Shown: positions 47,472-59,445 of the stretch, piece after piece
Layout: each line of letters begins with the position of its first letter
How positions within the stretch are numbered: the first letter of the stretch is position 1
NCBI GenBank assembly: GCA_036250195.1
Contig: JAVHZZ010000012.1
Span: 92,083,115-92,147,114, forward strand
Direction: 5' to 3'
Length of the DNA stretch: 64,000 nucleotides
Origin: Mixophyes australis
Lineage: Eukaryota; Chordata; Amphibia; Anura; Limnodynastidae
The notes under the pieces: generated by a model
Database searches by the model: none
Told to the model about the DNA's origin: nothing
What the model saw: the letters and a program-made list of their open reading frames with translations, nothing else
Translations under genes and position numbers: made by a program

Positions 47472-47684
47472 CTAGTCCCTGAACTCATGTACAAGCTGGG
47501 GTTGGCGCAGGCTAAGGTCGCTCCACCTATGCTGGAGCTGGACAACCGAGCGCCTGCTGTTGAAACGCATCCTTATATTCCGGCGCACCCTCCGGTACTC
47601 ACCCAATTTGAGCTCATTGCTCACATACTGTCCCGACGACATGCTGTCCATACCCTCGGTCAGTACTCTGAGCTCACGTCTCAA
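47472..47684 (-). pseudogene. Myb/SANT-like DNA-binding fragment, Harbinger-type (possible)
   Basis: A 70-codon frame reading EYRRVRRNIRMRFNSRRSV then QLQHRWSDLSLRQPQLV. The Arg-rich helix followed by Gln-Leu and RWSDL fits the Myb-like protein that PIF/Harbinger elements encode beside their transposase. No transposase is seen nearby. The overlapping plus-strand frame (47487-47870) looks like its shadow. Weak evidence. Confidence 0.4.
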
Positions 47685-47870
47685 AAAGCTCTTTATCTTT
47701 TCAGCTCACAAACCAGTACTCTGCTCTGTGATTGGTTCTCAGAGCACCTGCGTCCATGCTTAGGTCACTCTTTACAAAATGTCTGCTTGTCATTCATTCC
47801 TCGTATCCTAGCAAACAGGGGGCGGCCCAAAGGGAATTGTACTCCGCTATACGCAATTACAGGCACTTGA

Positions 47871-48450
47871 TTTATAACTGCTAGTTTTTTGCAAAGCTGA
47901 GTTGTAAATGTAAGTGTAGAAATAAAGTAGAACAGTTTAAGGTAACTACAAGAAAAAGCATACAGTAATTTATTTATGGTTTAAAATGTGTCTAATTTAA
48001 AACATAACTTGCTGATATGGTTTTGATAATGTTCACAGTAACACATTTTTCCTGCCCTAATTTGCCTCATGAATCTGCTCCTCCTATCCTCATCACAAAC
48101 TTTGACAAATTAAATCTTAACTAATACAGAGGGTATAGTGGTGTTATTTACAGTGAGTGTGATTGGAGGCTAGTAGGAGACTCTGGCATGAGGGACAAGA
48201 ATGAACTATGTATAGCACATGATTTGCTTTAGCTATCGTTGTGACATCTATGAGGCAAATGCAGAAAGACAGTGGTTTTCAAACGATAGTGCTGTAAGAA
48301 CTAGGTGAGAAAATGCAATGTGCATTTGGGTGTCCTCAGCCAAATAACCACATTAGTACCACAACACTAGAGATGTACAATATTAAATTACAACATTTGG
48401 GCAAAAAATGAGCCTTGTGAAATCTCAATAGAGAGTGAGAGTGGAAGGGA
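47871..48450. other. No gene recognised
   Basis: AT-rich sequence leading to the 12-bp tandem array; nothing recognised. Confidence 0.5.
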
Positions 48451-48461
48451 GAGTGTGCCAG

Positions 48462-49874
48462 AGGTGGGCACAGCGGTGGGTACAGCGGTGGGTACAGAGG
48501 TGGGTACAGAGGTGGGTACAGCGGTGAGAACAGAGGTGGGCACAGCAGTGGGTACAGCGGTGGGTACAGAGGTGGGTACAGCGGTGGGTACAGAGGTGGG
48601 TACAGCGGTGGGCACAGCGGTGGGTACAGCGGTGGGTACAGCGGTGGGTACAGAGGTGGGTACAGAGGTGGGAACAGAGGTGGGTACAGAGGTGGGTACA
48701 GCGGTGAGAACAGAGATGGGTACAGAGGTGAGTACAGAGGTGGGTACAGCGGTGAGAACAGAGGTGGGTACAGAGGTGGGTACAGCGGTGGGTACAGAGG
48801 TGGGTACAGAGGTGGGTACAGAGGTGGGCACAGAGGTGGGCACAGCGGTGGGTACAGAGGTGGGTACAGCGGTGAGAACAGAGATGGGTACAGAGGTGAG
48901 TACAGAGGTGGGTACAGCGGTGGGTACACAGGTGGGTACAGAGGTGAGAACAGTGGTGGGTACAGCGGTGGGTACAGAGGTGGGTACAGCGGTGAGAACA
49001 GAGGTGGGAACAGAGGTGGGTACAGTGGTGAGAACAGAGATGGGTACAGCAGTGAGAACAGAGGTGGGTACAGAGGTGGGTACAGCGGTGAGTACAGAGG
49101 TGAGTACAGAGGTGGGAACAGAGGTGGGTACAGCGGTGAGAACAGAGGTGGGTACAGAGGTGGGTACAGAGGTGGGTACAGCGGTGAGAACAGAGATGGG
49201 TACAGAGGTGGGTACAGAGGTGGGTACAGCGGTGAGAACAGAGGTGGGTACAGCGGTGAGAACAGAGGTGGGTACAGAGGTGGGTACAGAGGTGGGTAAA
49301 GCGGTGAGAACAGAGGTGGGTACAGCGGTGAGTACAGAGGTGAGTACAGAGGTGGGTACAGAGGTGGGTACAGAGGTGGGTACAGAGGTGAGTACAGAGG
49401 TGGGTACAGAGGTGAGTACAGAGGTGGGTACAGAGGTGGGTACAGAGGTGGGTACAGAGGTGAGTACAGAGGTGGATACAGCAGTGAGAACAGCGGTGAG
49501 AACAGAGGTGGGTACAGAGGTGGGTACAGAGGTGGGTACAGAGGTGGGTACAGAGGTGAGTACAGAGGTGGGTACAGAGGTGAGTACAGCGGTGAGTACA
49601 GAGGTGGGTACAGAGGTGAGTACAGAGGTGGGTACAGCGGTGAGAACAGAGGTGGGTACAGAGGTGGGTACAGCGGTGAGAACAGAGGTGGGTACAGCGG
49701 TGAGTACAGAGGTGGGTACAGAGGTGGGTACAGAGGTGGGTACAGCGGTGAGAACAGAGGTGAGTACAGAGGTGGGTACAGAGGTGGGTACAGAGGTGAG
49801 TACAGAGGTGGGTACAGAGGTGGGTACAGAGGTGAGTACAGAGGTGGGTACAGAGGTGGGTACAGAGGTGGGTA
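48462..49874. repeat. 12-bp minisatellite, about 118 units
   Basis: Unit GGTGGGTACAGA with a few variants: final A or C, GGTGAG for GGTGGG, AACAG for TACAG. Because 12 is a multiple of three and no unit contains a stop, several frames stay open for 480-540 codons on both strands, giving repeats such as VGTE or PLYP. These are not supported as genes: there is no non-repetitive domain and the frames are equally open. Confidence 0.97.
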
Positions 49875-49879
49875 CACCA

Positions 49880-51100
49880 CAGGAGCGGTTAGAGAGGTAG
49901 GAAGTGATCCAGGAGAGAACTGTGTCTAGATGGACAATGGAGTGAAGGATGTGTAGGAGAAGAGGAAGTTCAGTGTCCAAAGCAGCAGAGATACAGGAGA
50001 ATAAGTATTGCAAAAATAAAATATTAATATTTATTTATAGACAATTACAGTAATCAAATGAAAGATGAAAATAAAAAGATACCAACTCCTTTGTAAACTA
50101 AAAATTAGAAAGACCTGCATGTTGGTTTCATCCCATTGGTTAGAAGTGTTGGAAGGCCGGTCATGCTGGAACCCATAATGCCTGTCTTCCTTCTCTGTTT
50201 AAAATATAAGAGAAAAAGCAACCAACCTTAGGCCATTTTAGAATTAAAAAATAGTTGACTGTACTTTGTACACACCTGTACTTTCCAACAGTAAAATCTA
50301 CAGTTTGTTGCCTTAACTGTAACACGTGGCCCCCAATAACCTAAAAGGAATAACATAACTAGATACTTACAAGCTACAAAAGGAAACTCCTCCATGTCTT
50401 GATCCTTCTGCATGAAATGAAACTTGCCAATTCTCCTTGATTACTGAATATTTTTAGGAGAGGCAGACAAGTCCCAGCTAAGAATATAAAAAATATATAT
50501 AACCACTATGCTTCAATAAATTCCAAAATATGAATCCAAATATAGATGTGCAATATATACCGGTCACTACCCCCAGTGAGATTGCCAATCTCGAAAAATA
50601 GTGGACCAATGCACATATAAAAACAGATGGGGTGCGCCACAATATACTTACGCTAAAAGATTACATCCATATAGATGACAGATGTAGAGTGCTTTTTGAT
50701 TTATTAATATGCAAAATTATACATATAATTGGATAAAACAATGTAGATCAGTATAATAGAATAAAAACATGATACAATGTGAAAAACAATAATGATATAG
50801 TGTCTGGCCAGTACACTTAGTATGTATGTTATATCCTCATGTTACTAAAGAGTTCCATGAAAATTACAAAAAGGAAAATATAAATAAAGTAGCAAAAAGA
50901 TGGTGATATATGATAATGTCTCATCACTAATAACTTGAATGTCTCAGTAAAAATATTGTTGGAGCTCTAAATATGAAAGTAATAAAAAAAGAAATATGAA
51001 AAAGAAAAAGAAAAAAATTGAAAAATGAATGTATAAAAAATCCAAAAAATTGAATAAACAATGAAAAAATGGGATCATATGTAGTAGATTAAAAAAATAG
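49880..51100. other. No gene recognised; AT-rich
   Basis: No coding sequence recognised. 50460-51100 is very AT-rich and may be the outer part of the Penelope-like element that follows. Confidence 0.5.
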
Positions 51101-51177
51101 ACACAATGTGTCTCTTACTGTGACCACCGTGTGTATTCTTCTCTTTTGTAGACATACGAATACACGGTCTCATCTGT

Positions 51178-51615
51178 GGAGGAAAGAGCAGGGCACAGAG
51201 TCACTCGCTGTTGTAACTCCCAGTGGAGTTGGGCGTCTGTATATACCCTTTGGTGTGGTAATGAATGGTCCGGTGAGATATCTAGGTAAACCTTCTGAGA
51301 ATGTTGGAGTGGGGTGGCGGAGTTCACTGCGGTCTTTCACAGCATAAGCTGCATCTTCTATCCGCTCCGTTTGGCCCTCAGAAAACACTGTCTCAGCTGC
51401 TGTGATGGTAACGAGTCACAGGGTCACTCGTTGTGGGTTCTCTATATCCCAATATCGTGGGGCATCTACACAGACCCTGTCGTATGGTTATAGATGGTCC
51501 AATGAGACACCCATGTAGACCCTCTGGAAATAATGAATTAGGGCAGCGGGATTAACTGTAGTCTTACACAGTGTGTGCCGTATGTTCATTCCGCTCTATA
51601 CAGCCCTGATAGTGT
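51178..51615. repeat. Divergent tandem duplication (~220-bp units) in the Penelope 3' region
   Basis: 51178-51390 and 51405-51615 share words in order (CAGRGTCACTCG, TGGTCCRRTGAGA, GTAGACC/GTAAACC, TTCACTGYRGTCTT, CCGCTC). A conserved TAACGCGTTTCGCCGG stretch follows at about 51716-51731. Confidence 0.5.
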
Positions 51616-52195
51616 CCATCCAAAAAAAAGGTTATGTAGTGAATGGTAATCCTCTGATGGAATCTAAATTGGGCTCACGGATACAAAGTAATAACGAGAG
51701 TCCTCTTGTGTCTCTAACGCGTTTCGCCGGCTCTGTGGCCAACTTTTTCAATGATGGTCTGTGGTAATTTTTATTGGTATTTATAGAACCTGCTTGTATT
51801 AATTAGGAACTGGTGTTTCTAATTATCAGCCTGGTTTCTTTTCCTCGTTTGTGTTTGCATATTTCAAGAGTTCTCTGTTCACATATTTCCTATATTCATA
51901 CATAACTATTATATAAAATATATAGCTTAGAATCAATATTTGTCCAAAATCAAACCTATACAAACATTTATTTATATGTCTATTTAAGTTTTCACATTAA
52001 AATATATAGCTGAAGAGAAAGGATAGAAACCGTTATTCCATATTATTTATAAGTATCAGAAACAGTTATCTGGAATATTAGTGTAGAGACTTCAATTATA
52101 ATACAATATTTCAAACAAGAAGATCTTTGAACAGGAAACTTTTTGTTTGACAAAAAGATAATTTTGCAAATAAATTATTATTATTTGTTCTTATG

Positions 52196-52262
52196 GGGAC
52201 TTGAACCCACAACACCATAGTATCAGAGCAGTGTATATATCAGTTGAGTCACTGCTCCTAAT
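52196..52262 (-). repeat. tRNA-like sequence (SINE or tRNA pseudogene)
   Basis: On the minus strand: GGAGCAGTGACTCAACTGAT ... then GTGTTGTGGGTTCAAGTCC, the spacing of A and B boxes. The T-stem has mismatches and the acceptor arm does not pair, so it is not a functional tRNA. Confidence 0.5.
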
Positions 52263-52719
52263 ACTAGTCTGTGAACATGTGTATCTTATATAGAAAAAAA
52301 CTATACATAAAAAAGAAAAAAAATATATATAGAGAATAAAATAGAAAATCAATAAAAATCAAAATGATATAATAAACATGTCAATGCAAAATTTATTTCT
52401 AAATAGAATATTTAGTATATAGTAGGATAATTGTTCAGACATAGTACTGAAACATAATTATGTAGGTGAGTACCCTATAATTTATATATCTATATGATGG
52501 TGGTTATACAGAATATTTGTTATGGAGAGATTTGTAAAGTCATTCAGATATAGATGAACCTCAGTTACTTGTAATAATATGGTATGTGTCTATTTAGCCT
52601 CCACATCTGTGGATGTCTATATAGAGAAAAACTGTCTAATAATGGGAAGGGATAATGTTAAACAGGATATACATGGGTCAATATATGATTATACAAATAT
52701 TAACATCTGATCGATATAT

Positions 52720-53658
52720 CTATATAAACGGCATTATGGGTCCCAAGAAATGCATATAATAATGTGAAACAATGACAAATGGCGGAGAAAACAAAGGAAA
52801 ACCTATAGAACAACATTGGTGTTCCTGTCTATAACCAAACTCAAGATGTTCATTTAAACCTTCTGGTACTAAAGTCTGGAGTATAAAAATCCAGAATGTC
52901 TCTCTATCGCATAAAGTTCTAAATCTGCCTCCACCTCTTTCTGTGGGTCTTATGGATTCTATAATAGAAAGCCTAAGGCCTAGAGGATTGGTGGAGTGTG
53001 ACTCTAAGAAGTGTCTAGATACACTATGATTTGTAACTTTGTTTATGATGTTTCTTCTATGCTCCATGAATCTTATTCGTACCTTTCTAGTGGTTCTGCC
53101 TATATATTGTAGGCCACACGGGCAGTGTAACACATAGATAGCGTAGTTGGTATCGCAATTATAAAAACCTTTTATAGTAAAAGTTTCCTGTGAACAATGA
53201 GATACAATTTCTTTATCTTTGTTTTTAATATATTGGCATCTAGTGCAGCGTGATTTCCCACACTTGTAGTTCCCTTTTATATCTCCCATCATACTAGAAA
53301 CTTGTAGTTCTTGGGGTTTCCCTTTCTTTATACGGAAGTGGCTTGGTGCTAACAAGTTTCTTTGATTTGTATTTTTCTTGAAAATTATTGTTGGTTTTTC
53401 TGCAATGGTAGTGTTAAAAATGGGATCTTGTTTTAGAATATGATCGTTTTTATGAATAATGTGTTTTATAGTCTCTGACTTACTATTGTATTTTGTAATA
53501 AATTTTACATTGTTTGTTATCTCAGTTGTTTTGTTATTGTTACTCTTTTTATTCTTCTTTTGTTCTATTAGTGAATTGCGGTCTAGCTGTTTTGTATACT
53601 CATATGCTGTTTCTAGAATTTTTGGTGGATACCCTTTATCTTCAAAGGCATTTATCAT
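52720..53658 (-). CDS. Penelope-like element GIY-YIG endonuclease region
   Basis: Open 312-codon frame; it is the C-terminal part of the Penelope polyprotein, because the sequence upstream (RINCSEFQSFDRQAKDM) continues in the same sense into the reverse transcriptase. The GIY-YIG core has AIYVLHCPCG (IYV at about 174-176), YIG at 185-187, the catalytic Arg in KVRIRFMEHRRNI and a Glu in CDRETFWIFIL. A Cys-rich zinc-binding linker (CGKSRCTRC) precedes it, as in Neptune-type animal Penelope elements. The endonuclease nicks target DNA for target-primed reverse transcription. The listed Met is internal, not a true start. The C-terminal 30 residues may be readthrough into the 3' region. Confidence 0.85.
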   Translation of the reverse strand: MINAFEDKGYPPKILETAYEYTKQLDRNSLIEQKKNKKSNNNKTTEITNNVKFITKYNSKSETIKHIIHKNDHILKQDPIFNTTIAEKPTIIFKKNTNQRNLLAPSHFRIKKGKPQELQVSSMMGDIKGNYKCGKSRCTRCQYIKNKDKEIVSHCSQETFTIKGFYNCDTNYAIYVLHCPCGLQYIGRTTRKVRIRFMEHRRNIINKVTNHSVSRHFLESHSTNPLGLRLSIIESIRPTERGGGRFRTLCDRETFWIFILQTLVPEGLNEHLEFGYRQEHQCCSIGFPLFSPPFVIVSHYYMHFLGPIMPFI

Positions 53659-55195
53659 ATCTTTTGCTTGTCTATCAAAACTTTGAAATTCTGAACAGTT
53701 TATCCTTATTCTACCAAGTTGTTTTTTTGGGATGTTCTCCAGCCATGGTCTATAGTGTCCACTATTAAACTCTATATAGTTGTTTGTATCTACTGATTTC
53801 TTGTAATTATCAGTTATAATTTTTATAATCTTGTGTCAAAAGTGTGAGATCTAAGAAGTGTACTGATTCATTAGTCCAATTACCTGTAAATTATAATCAT
53901 TGTGATTAAGATGTGTAATGAACTCTTGAATGCGGTTGATATCTCCAGCCCAAATAATAATAAGGTCATCTTTGTGGCGGCCATAATACTCGAGGTTCAC
54001 TCCATAGATGCTATCCCACACATACCGGGATTCAAATGACCCATGTATATGTTGGCATAGCTAGGTGCGAACCTCGTGCCCATGGCCGTCCCAGTGATCT
54101 GCAAATAATATTCTGAATTAAAAATAAAATAATTGTGAGAGAGAATATAGGTGAGAGAGTCTATAATAATTTTTTGTTGTGCATTCTCCATATTACTTTT
54201 ATATAGGACCTCTTTAATGACATCTATACCTTTTTTTATGGGGAATATTTGTATAAAGTGCATTAACATCTACTGTTACAAAGTAATATGATGGTTTCCA
54301 TGGTATGTCTTTCAAGATTCTTAGTAAATGTGTTGTGTCTTTAATATAAGTTTGTAAAGATATGGAAAATTCCTGTAAATATTGGGTAAAATATAAAAGG
54401 TTGGAGTAATAGGATATGGTACCCATAGGTAGTGCCAGCAATCTTTAGAAACTATACCTTCTTTTAAAGCGGTGTTTAAAAAAAATTCAAAACATCCTGA
54501 TATTCATGTGTGGGGTTTTTATCTATTTTTATATAGAAAGCATTATCGTTCAATTGTCTTTATACTTCTATTAAATAATCCTGTGAATCAAGTATGACCA
54601 CCCCTCCTCCTTTATCTGCCGCCTTTATAGTGATTTGTGAATTTCCATTCAACTTTTGATAGATTTTTATTATGTGTGTGATTATGTTTATTTTTGGAGT
54701 TGGAAAAATCTTTCTTACACAGATCTTGAAATTCTCTTAGGGTCGCTTTATAAAAGCACTGTATTGCTGTTCTTTTTTGTTGCCGAATGGGATAAAAACT
54801 AGATTTTAGCCTGAATTTATTCGTTTCCATATTTATATTTTTATCATCAATTATTTTGCTATGATTATCAATTTTTAAACCATATATCGGAATGGTAGAT
54901 TTCTCATATTCTACTGTGTTATTGTCTAACCAAAGATCCTCTAAGGTTTACAGAGATTCTAAGTCATATTTATCCAATATTATTGGTGAAGAGTCATTTA
55001 TACCTTTTTCTTTTAACTTCTTATTTGCAAAAAATCTTTTTCTGCATATGTCTCTAATGTATTTATTCAATTCAACAAATAGGTGAAAGAGGTTGGGATA
55101 AGTGCTGGGGGCAATTTTCAAACCTTTCTTCAGAACTTGTATTTCTGTGGGATCTAGAAATCTGGTTGAAAGAATGAAGATCCCTTTCTGATTAA
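53659..55195 (-). pseudogene. Penelope-like element reverse transcriptase, multiply broken
   Basis: Recognisable pieces in order on the minus strand: an N-terminal TRFLDPTEIQVLKKGLKIAP (near 55130); KAADKGGGVVILDSQDY (near 54600), the DKG motif of Penelope; FVTVDVNALYTNIPH (near 54265), RT motif A; ITGTAMGTRFAPSYANIYMG (near 54060), motif B; and RHKDDLIIIWAGD (near 53960), motif C with the two Asp retained but HK in place of the usual first residues. Several stops and shifts separate them. RT followed by GIY-YIG endonuclease defines Penelope-like elements. Confidence 0.85.
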
Positions 55196-56179
55196 TTATT
55201 CTATTCTCCGCTTGTGATTTGCTCCTTCTCTCTCCCCCCTCCCTCCTCTTTTTCTCTCCTTCTTTTCGGGGTTCTTATTCTGAAAGGTAATAAATATATA
55301 ATAAATATTCTGTATAACCACCACAAACAACTATACAGAAAAATACAGATCAAAGAAACTTTACCGCAAGGTTTTACCTACTCACCATCTGGACCTCACA
55401 CGGACATCTTCAGTATCACCGCTATATTCAGGATCGCCTCCAAGCGCAAGTACCCCTCTCTCTTCTCTGGACACTGTTTCAGCCCGCTGCATTAATCGAG
55501 ATTGCTTCCAAGTATCTTTCTCCTCCCCTCTATTTTGGGCATTATTTAGTTTGCTGCACATTTCTCACCTCCAAGTCTTTTCTGCAATACCATCGATTGA
55601 ATCCCTCATTGGATTACACTAATCCATCAGCACCAGTGCAACATGGCACTAGTTTACCCATTATGTTTTCATTTTTTATGCTATTGTTATATCCATTACA
55701 TATATTTGTATTATTGCTGTACTATACTCTATGTTTTTGTATTCCATTGTACCGAACCATTTATTATCAGTTGATATAGATAAATATCACCATATTAGGG
55801 CATTTCATTATTTCACTATTTAGGTCTAGTGCAGAATATTCTATATATTTGTATGATGTCAGGTTGGACTATCCTGATATTCCGCTGCTGTACCTATCTA
55901 CATCCGTAGTGCACTTCCCCCTTTTTACATATCTAATGATATTTTATGAAAGTGAAAACATTATCATTGTCAGCCAGGAAAAAAGCAACTTGCTGTGAGA
56001 AAGTTGATTTGAGTGTTAGATACATGTAATATATGAGGACAGATTTGTCACTGTGGTGGAGCGTGAAGGAGATAAGGTTTTGAATGACAAAGTAAAAAAA
56101 AAAAAAAAGTTTGTGCCAAGTTCCTGCGGTGTTTCTTTGATTAATGAATGAAGTCCACAATCTGCACACAGATGCTACG
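55196..56179. other. No gene recognised
   Basis: Pyrimidine-rich then AT-rich sequence with no coding signal. It may include the 5' region of the Penelope-like element. Confidence 0.4.
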
Positions 56180-56252
56180 GACATGTTTGGTATTTGAGCC
56201 AGTTTCGTGAAACCAAAGTGCTAACCACTAAGCTACCTGTGAGAGATACAAT
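56180..56252 (-). repeat. tRNA-like sequence (SINE head or tRNA pseudogene)
   Basis: Minus strand: GGTAGCTTAGTGGTTAGCAC is a near-ideal A box, and GGCTCAAATACC fits the B box. Flanking sequence does not give a clean acceptor stem. It resembles a tRNA-headed SINE. Confidence 0.55.
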
Positions 56253-56499
56253 TTGAAGGTATATGGGATTAATAATGCAGAGTACTATTAACTAGCACTT
56301 TCCTCTGTAGGACACGTGCTGTATTGTTGACCTTCTCCCTGTTTTTTCAAAAAGAAGTTTTTGTTAGTGGTTAGCTACTCCACCTTTCCAAAATGGAGTC
56401 ATGAGTCCTAATCCAGACTCACACCCTTTATCTGTGTGGAGGTGGTATGCCGTCTACTATGTGTGTAGCGCTTATAGAAGAGTATGCTATGCATTTATT

Positions 56500-57063
56500 T
56501 ATTTTTTAATAACGCTCGAGATAGAAGTATAAACACACATTTTTACTGATTAATTAGGTATATTTCTTTAAGCGAGCAATTTACATGAATTTTCCATGAT
56601 ATACGCCCAGTTCAACTCAAATACAAACAAACCCATCATACGATCTGTCTTGTAGCAAGGTGTGTATTTCGCTCGTTAAAAACAATCCAAAGTCATTGTT
56701 CAAAGTTTACAATATATGTTTAACTTGATAAGAAATAATTAGATTACAACTTTCCTGTATAAATACCCACAGGATTGTGTTTTAATATGTGTAAACAAAC
56801 TTGTCGGATCTCCGACATTGGCCGTGATGTATACATTGCTTATCTTAACATAGCGGAAGTGAATGTAGAGGAACTTGTAAACTGAGTAAATTGCTTAGGA
56901 TCCATTGCATATTGTTCCCCGTTGCCTAAAGGACCACAGGTGGGTGTGTTTTTCGACTTTGCGTTGCTTATTTGGATTGAGTTTCTCGCGGTTTTACTTA
57001 AAGTCCTCTACACAATTTACGATGTGGAAAAAACAAGATGCGTTCCTTGATGAATCAGGGCCC
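56500..57063. mobile_element. MITE-like repeat, right end TTGATGAATCAGGGCCC
   Basis: The right terminus at 57047-57063 is the reverse complement of the GGGCCYGATTCATTAAG type of end seen at 63249 (left end). The left border was not found, so the start is approximate. No coding sequence. Confidence 0.4.
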
Positions 57064-58265
57064 AAAAACATAAACATTGCTGGTGGAGGTGTTAAGATTT
57101 ATTTAGTCACAACATTGAATAATTTGAATAGTTAATGCATGTATTAGGATATGGTATTTATCTGGAGGGGACTGCTGTGTGGTTGGGGAGGACTCTCACC
57201 GGTATTCATCCACCCACAACCTGCACCAATTAGGGTTAGCGGCAATACTCGGACCTCACGCCTGTATTGCATTACACATAACGTGGGGTCCTGGTATTGG
57301 CGCTTTAAACCGGCATTTTCAGCAGGTCCTTACTAAATGACGTCATTTTGCTCTGTAGGTATTTCCCTTATTCGGATTTGACAGTTCATGATTCAAGGTT
57401 CGCAAAAACGTCTTGTCTGTTATATGCCAAGTAGTCATTTTATTGTTGTAGGCTTCTAGGCATCGTCATTGGGCAGTCATTCAAAAGTAGGTTGGAATTC
57501 TCGTCTCTGTTCTCACAAACCCCACCCGCAAGGTGACCATTTGTATAATGTATTCTGAGCATAATTTATTTGGAAAAACATTTCAGTTCACTTACTTCTT
57601 TTTGACCTTCCTCACAGATCCGCAAATAGGAGCCACAGCTTTGACCTGCTCAGTTATAGTCTCCATGATGCGAAGATCCACAGATGCCGGGTAGTGTGGT
57701 GCACCAGCAGCTTGTGGTTCACCTATGGCCTTGAAGAGAACCGCGACTTATGTACTTACGCCCACACATGTCCTGCGAGCCAATAGAAAAGGCAGGATTA
57801 ATTGGAGTATACATTTCCTGACAATTTCTAATATCTTTTACAGATCATCTATATTGAATGGTCAATTGTTATAGCCAATATTTGTGAATAAAGGTATCAA
57901 GTCACCAACTACTTTATCTTGGCTTTACATCTTATTCAGGACATAACATAGCCAACCACAGTTTCTGCTATCTAGTACTTATTATACCACGCAGGAAGTA
58001 ACATCTGCACTATAACTCAATATTATTCAGTGTGCCGTTTAAAGTAGAATTAGTAGGATCTGTGACTGTCTGTCACTGCGTTTATTTATTAATATATTCC
58101 CTTTTGAGAACACAATATTTCAGAAATGTGGTTTCCTCCATTAGAAGAGTTCTTTCATCTTTCTTTCTTTTTTGTCCCTATACAATAAATTCTTGGGGTG
58201 CACTGTCTATAACACTCATTCAGTAAATGATTACTAAGTAAATGGATTTTTATTAAATATTGACA
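57064..58265. other. No gene recognised; 51-codon minus frame at 57598-57752
   Basis: The minus frame reads ...VDLRIMETITEQVKAV then a Lys-rich end, and its stop overlaps a good splice-donor-like GTAAGT. It could be a relic exon of a host or transposon gene; I do not recognise it. The rest of the stretch shows nothing clear. Confidence 0.3.
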
Positions 58266-58274
58266 GTTGGTCAG

Positions 58275-59445
58275 TGAGAGAAGGAACAGTTGGAGCTGTG
58301 AGGAGAGTGATGGTGGTCAGAAAAGTTAAGAGGAGGCAGGAGGAGAGGAGAGGCTGGTTTGAAGAGTTGAGAAGAAGCGGGATGGAAGTGATGGTGCTAT
58401 GAAGAGCTGAGAAGAAGCAGGAGGAGAGGAGAGTCTGGTTAGACGAGTTGAAAAGAAGCAGAAGGAGAGTGATGGTGCTATGAAGAGTTGAGAAGAAGCA
58501 GAAGGAGAATGATGGTGCTATGAAGAGTTGAGAAGAAGCAGGAGGAAAGGAGAGGCTGGTTAAAAGAGCGGATAAGAAGCAGGAGGAGAGGAGAGTGATG
58601 GTGCTATGAAGAGTTGAGAAGAAGCAGAAGGAGAGGAGAGTGATGGTGCTATGAAGAGTTGAGAAGAAGCAGAAGGAGAGGAGAGGCTGGTTAGAAGAGT
58701 GTGGATTAGTCAGGAGGAGAGTGATGGTGGTCAGAAGAGTTGAGAAGAAGCAGGAGGAGAGGAGAGTCTGGTTAGAAGAGTTAAGAAGCAGGAGGAAAGT
58801 GAGAGGCTGGTTAGAACAGTTGAGAAAAAGCAGGAGAAGAGGAGAGGTTGGTTAGAAGAGTTGAGAAGAAGCAGGAGAAGAGGAGAGGCTGGATAGAAGA
58901 GTTGAGAAGAAGCAGGAGGAAAGTGAGAGGCTGGATAGAAGAGTTGAGAAGAAGCAGGAGAAGAGGAGAGGCTGGATAGAAGAGTTGAGAAGAAGCAGGA
59001 GGAAAGTGAGAGGCTGGTTAGAAGAGTTGAGAAGAAGCAGGAGGAAAGTGAGAGGCTGGTTAGAAGAGTTGAGAAAAAGCAGGAGAAGAGGAGAGGTTGG
59101 TTAGAAGAGTTGAGAAGAAGCAGGAGGAAAGTGAGAGGCTGGTTAGAAGAGTTGAGAAGAAGCAGGAGGAAAGTGAGAGGCTGGATAGAAGAGTTGAGAA
59201 GAAGCAGGAGAAGAGGAGAGGCTGGTTAGAAGAGTTGAGAAGAAGCAGGAGGAAAGTGAGAGGCTGGTTAGAAGAGTTGAGAAGAAGCAGGAGGAAAGTG
59301 AGAGGCTGGATAGAAGAGTTGAGAAGAAGCAGGAGGAGAGGAGAGGTTGGTTAGAAGAGTGTGGAATAGGCAGGAGGAAAGTGATGGTGCTCAGAAGAGT
59401 TAAGAGGAGGCAGGAGGAAAGTGAGAGGCTGGTTAGATGTGGGGA
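58275..59445. repeat. 42-bp GA-rich minisatellite
   Basis: Units built from GAGTTGAGAAGAAGCAGGAG followed by either AAAGTGAGAGGCTGGTTAGA or AGAGTGATGGTGCTATGAA types. Regular 42-bp spacing is clear at 58900-59330. Since 42 is a multiple of three, frames such as 59097-59354 stay open but are repeat artefacts. Confidence 0.9.

Larger units (their letters stand above)
51100..52719 (-). mobile_element. 3' flank of Penelope-like element
   Basis: Lies 3' of the endonuclease stop on the minus strand. Contains the tandem duplication above and a tRNA-like stretch. The outer border is not defined. Confidence 0.4.

Noticed and set aside
48336..49880. Open frames of 480-541 codons on both strands
   Set aside because: Products of the 12-bp tandem array. 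Several frames are open for the same reason and no non-repetitive domain is present.
56180..56252. Functional tRNA gene
   Set aside because: A and B boxes are good but no acceptor stem pairs, and the sequence resembles a SINE head.
57598..57752. Short minus-strand exon-like frame with GTAAGT at its end
   Set aside because: Only about 51 codons with no recognised homology; kept as a note but not called as a gene.
59097..59354. Lys/Glu-rich coiled-coil-like open frame
   Set aside because: Frame of the 42-bp minisatellite, without start context or flanking coding sequence.
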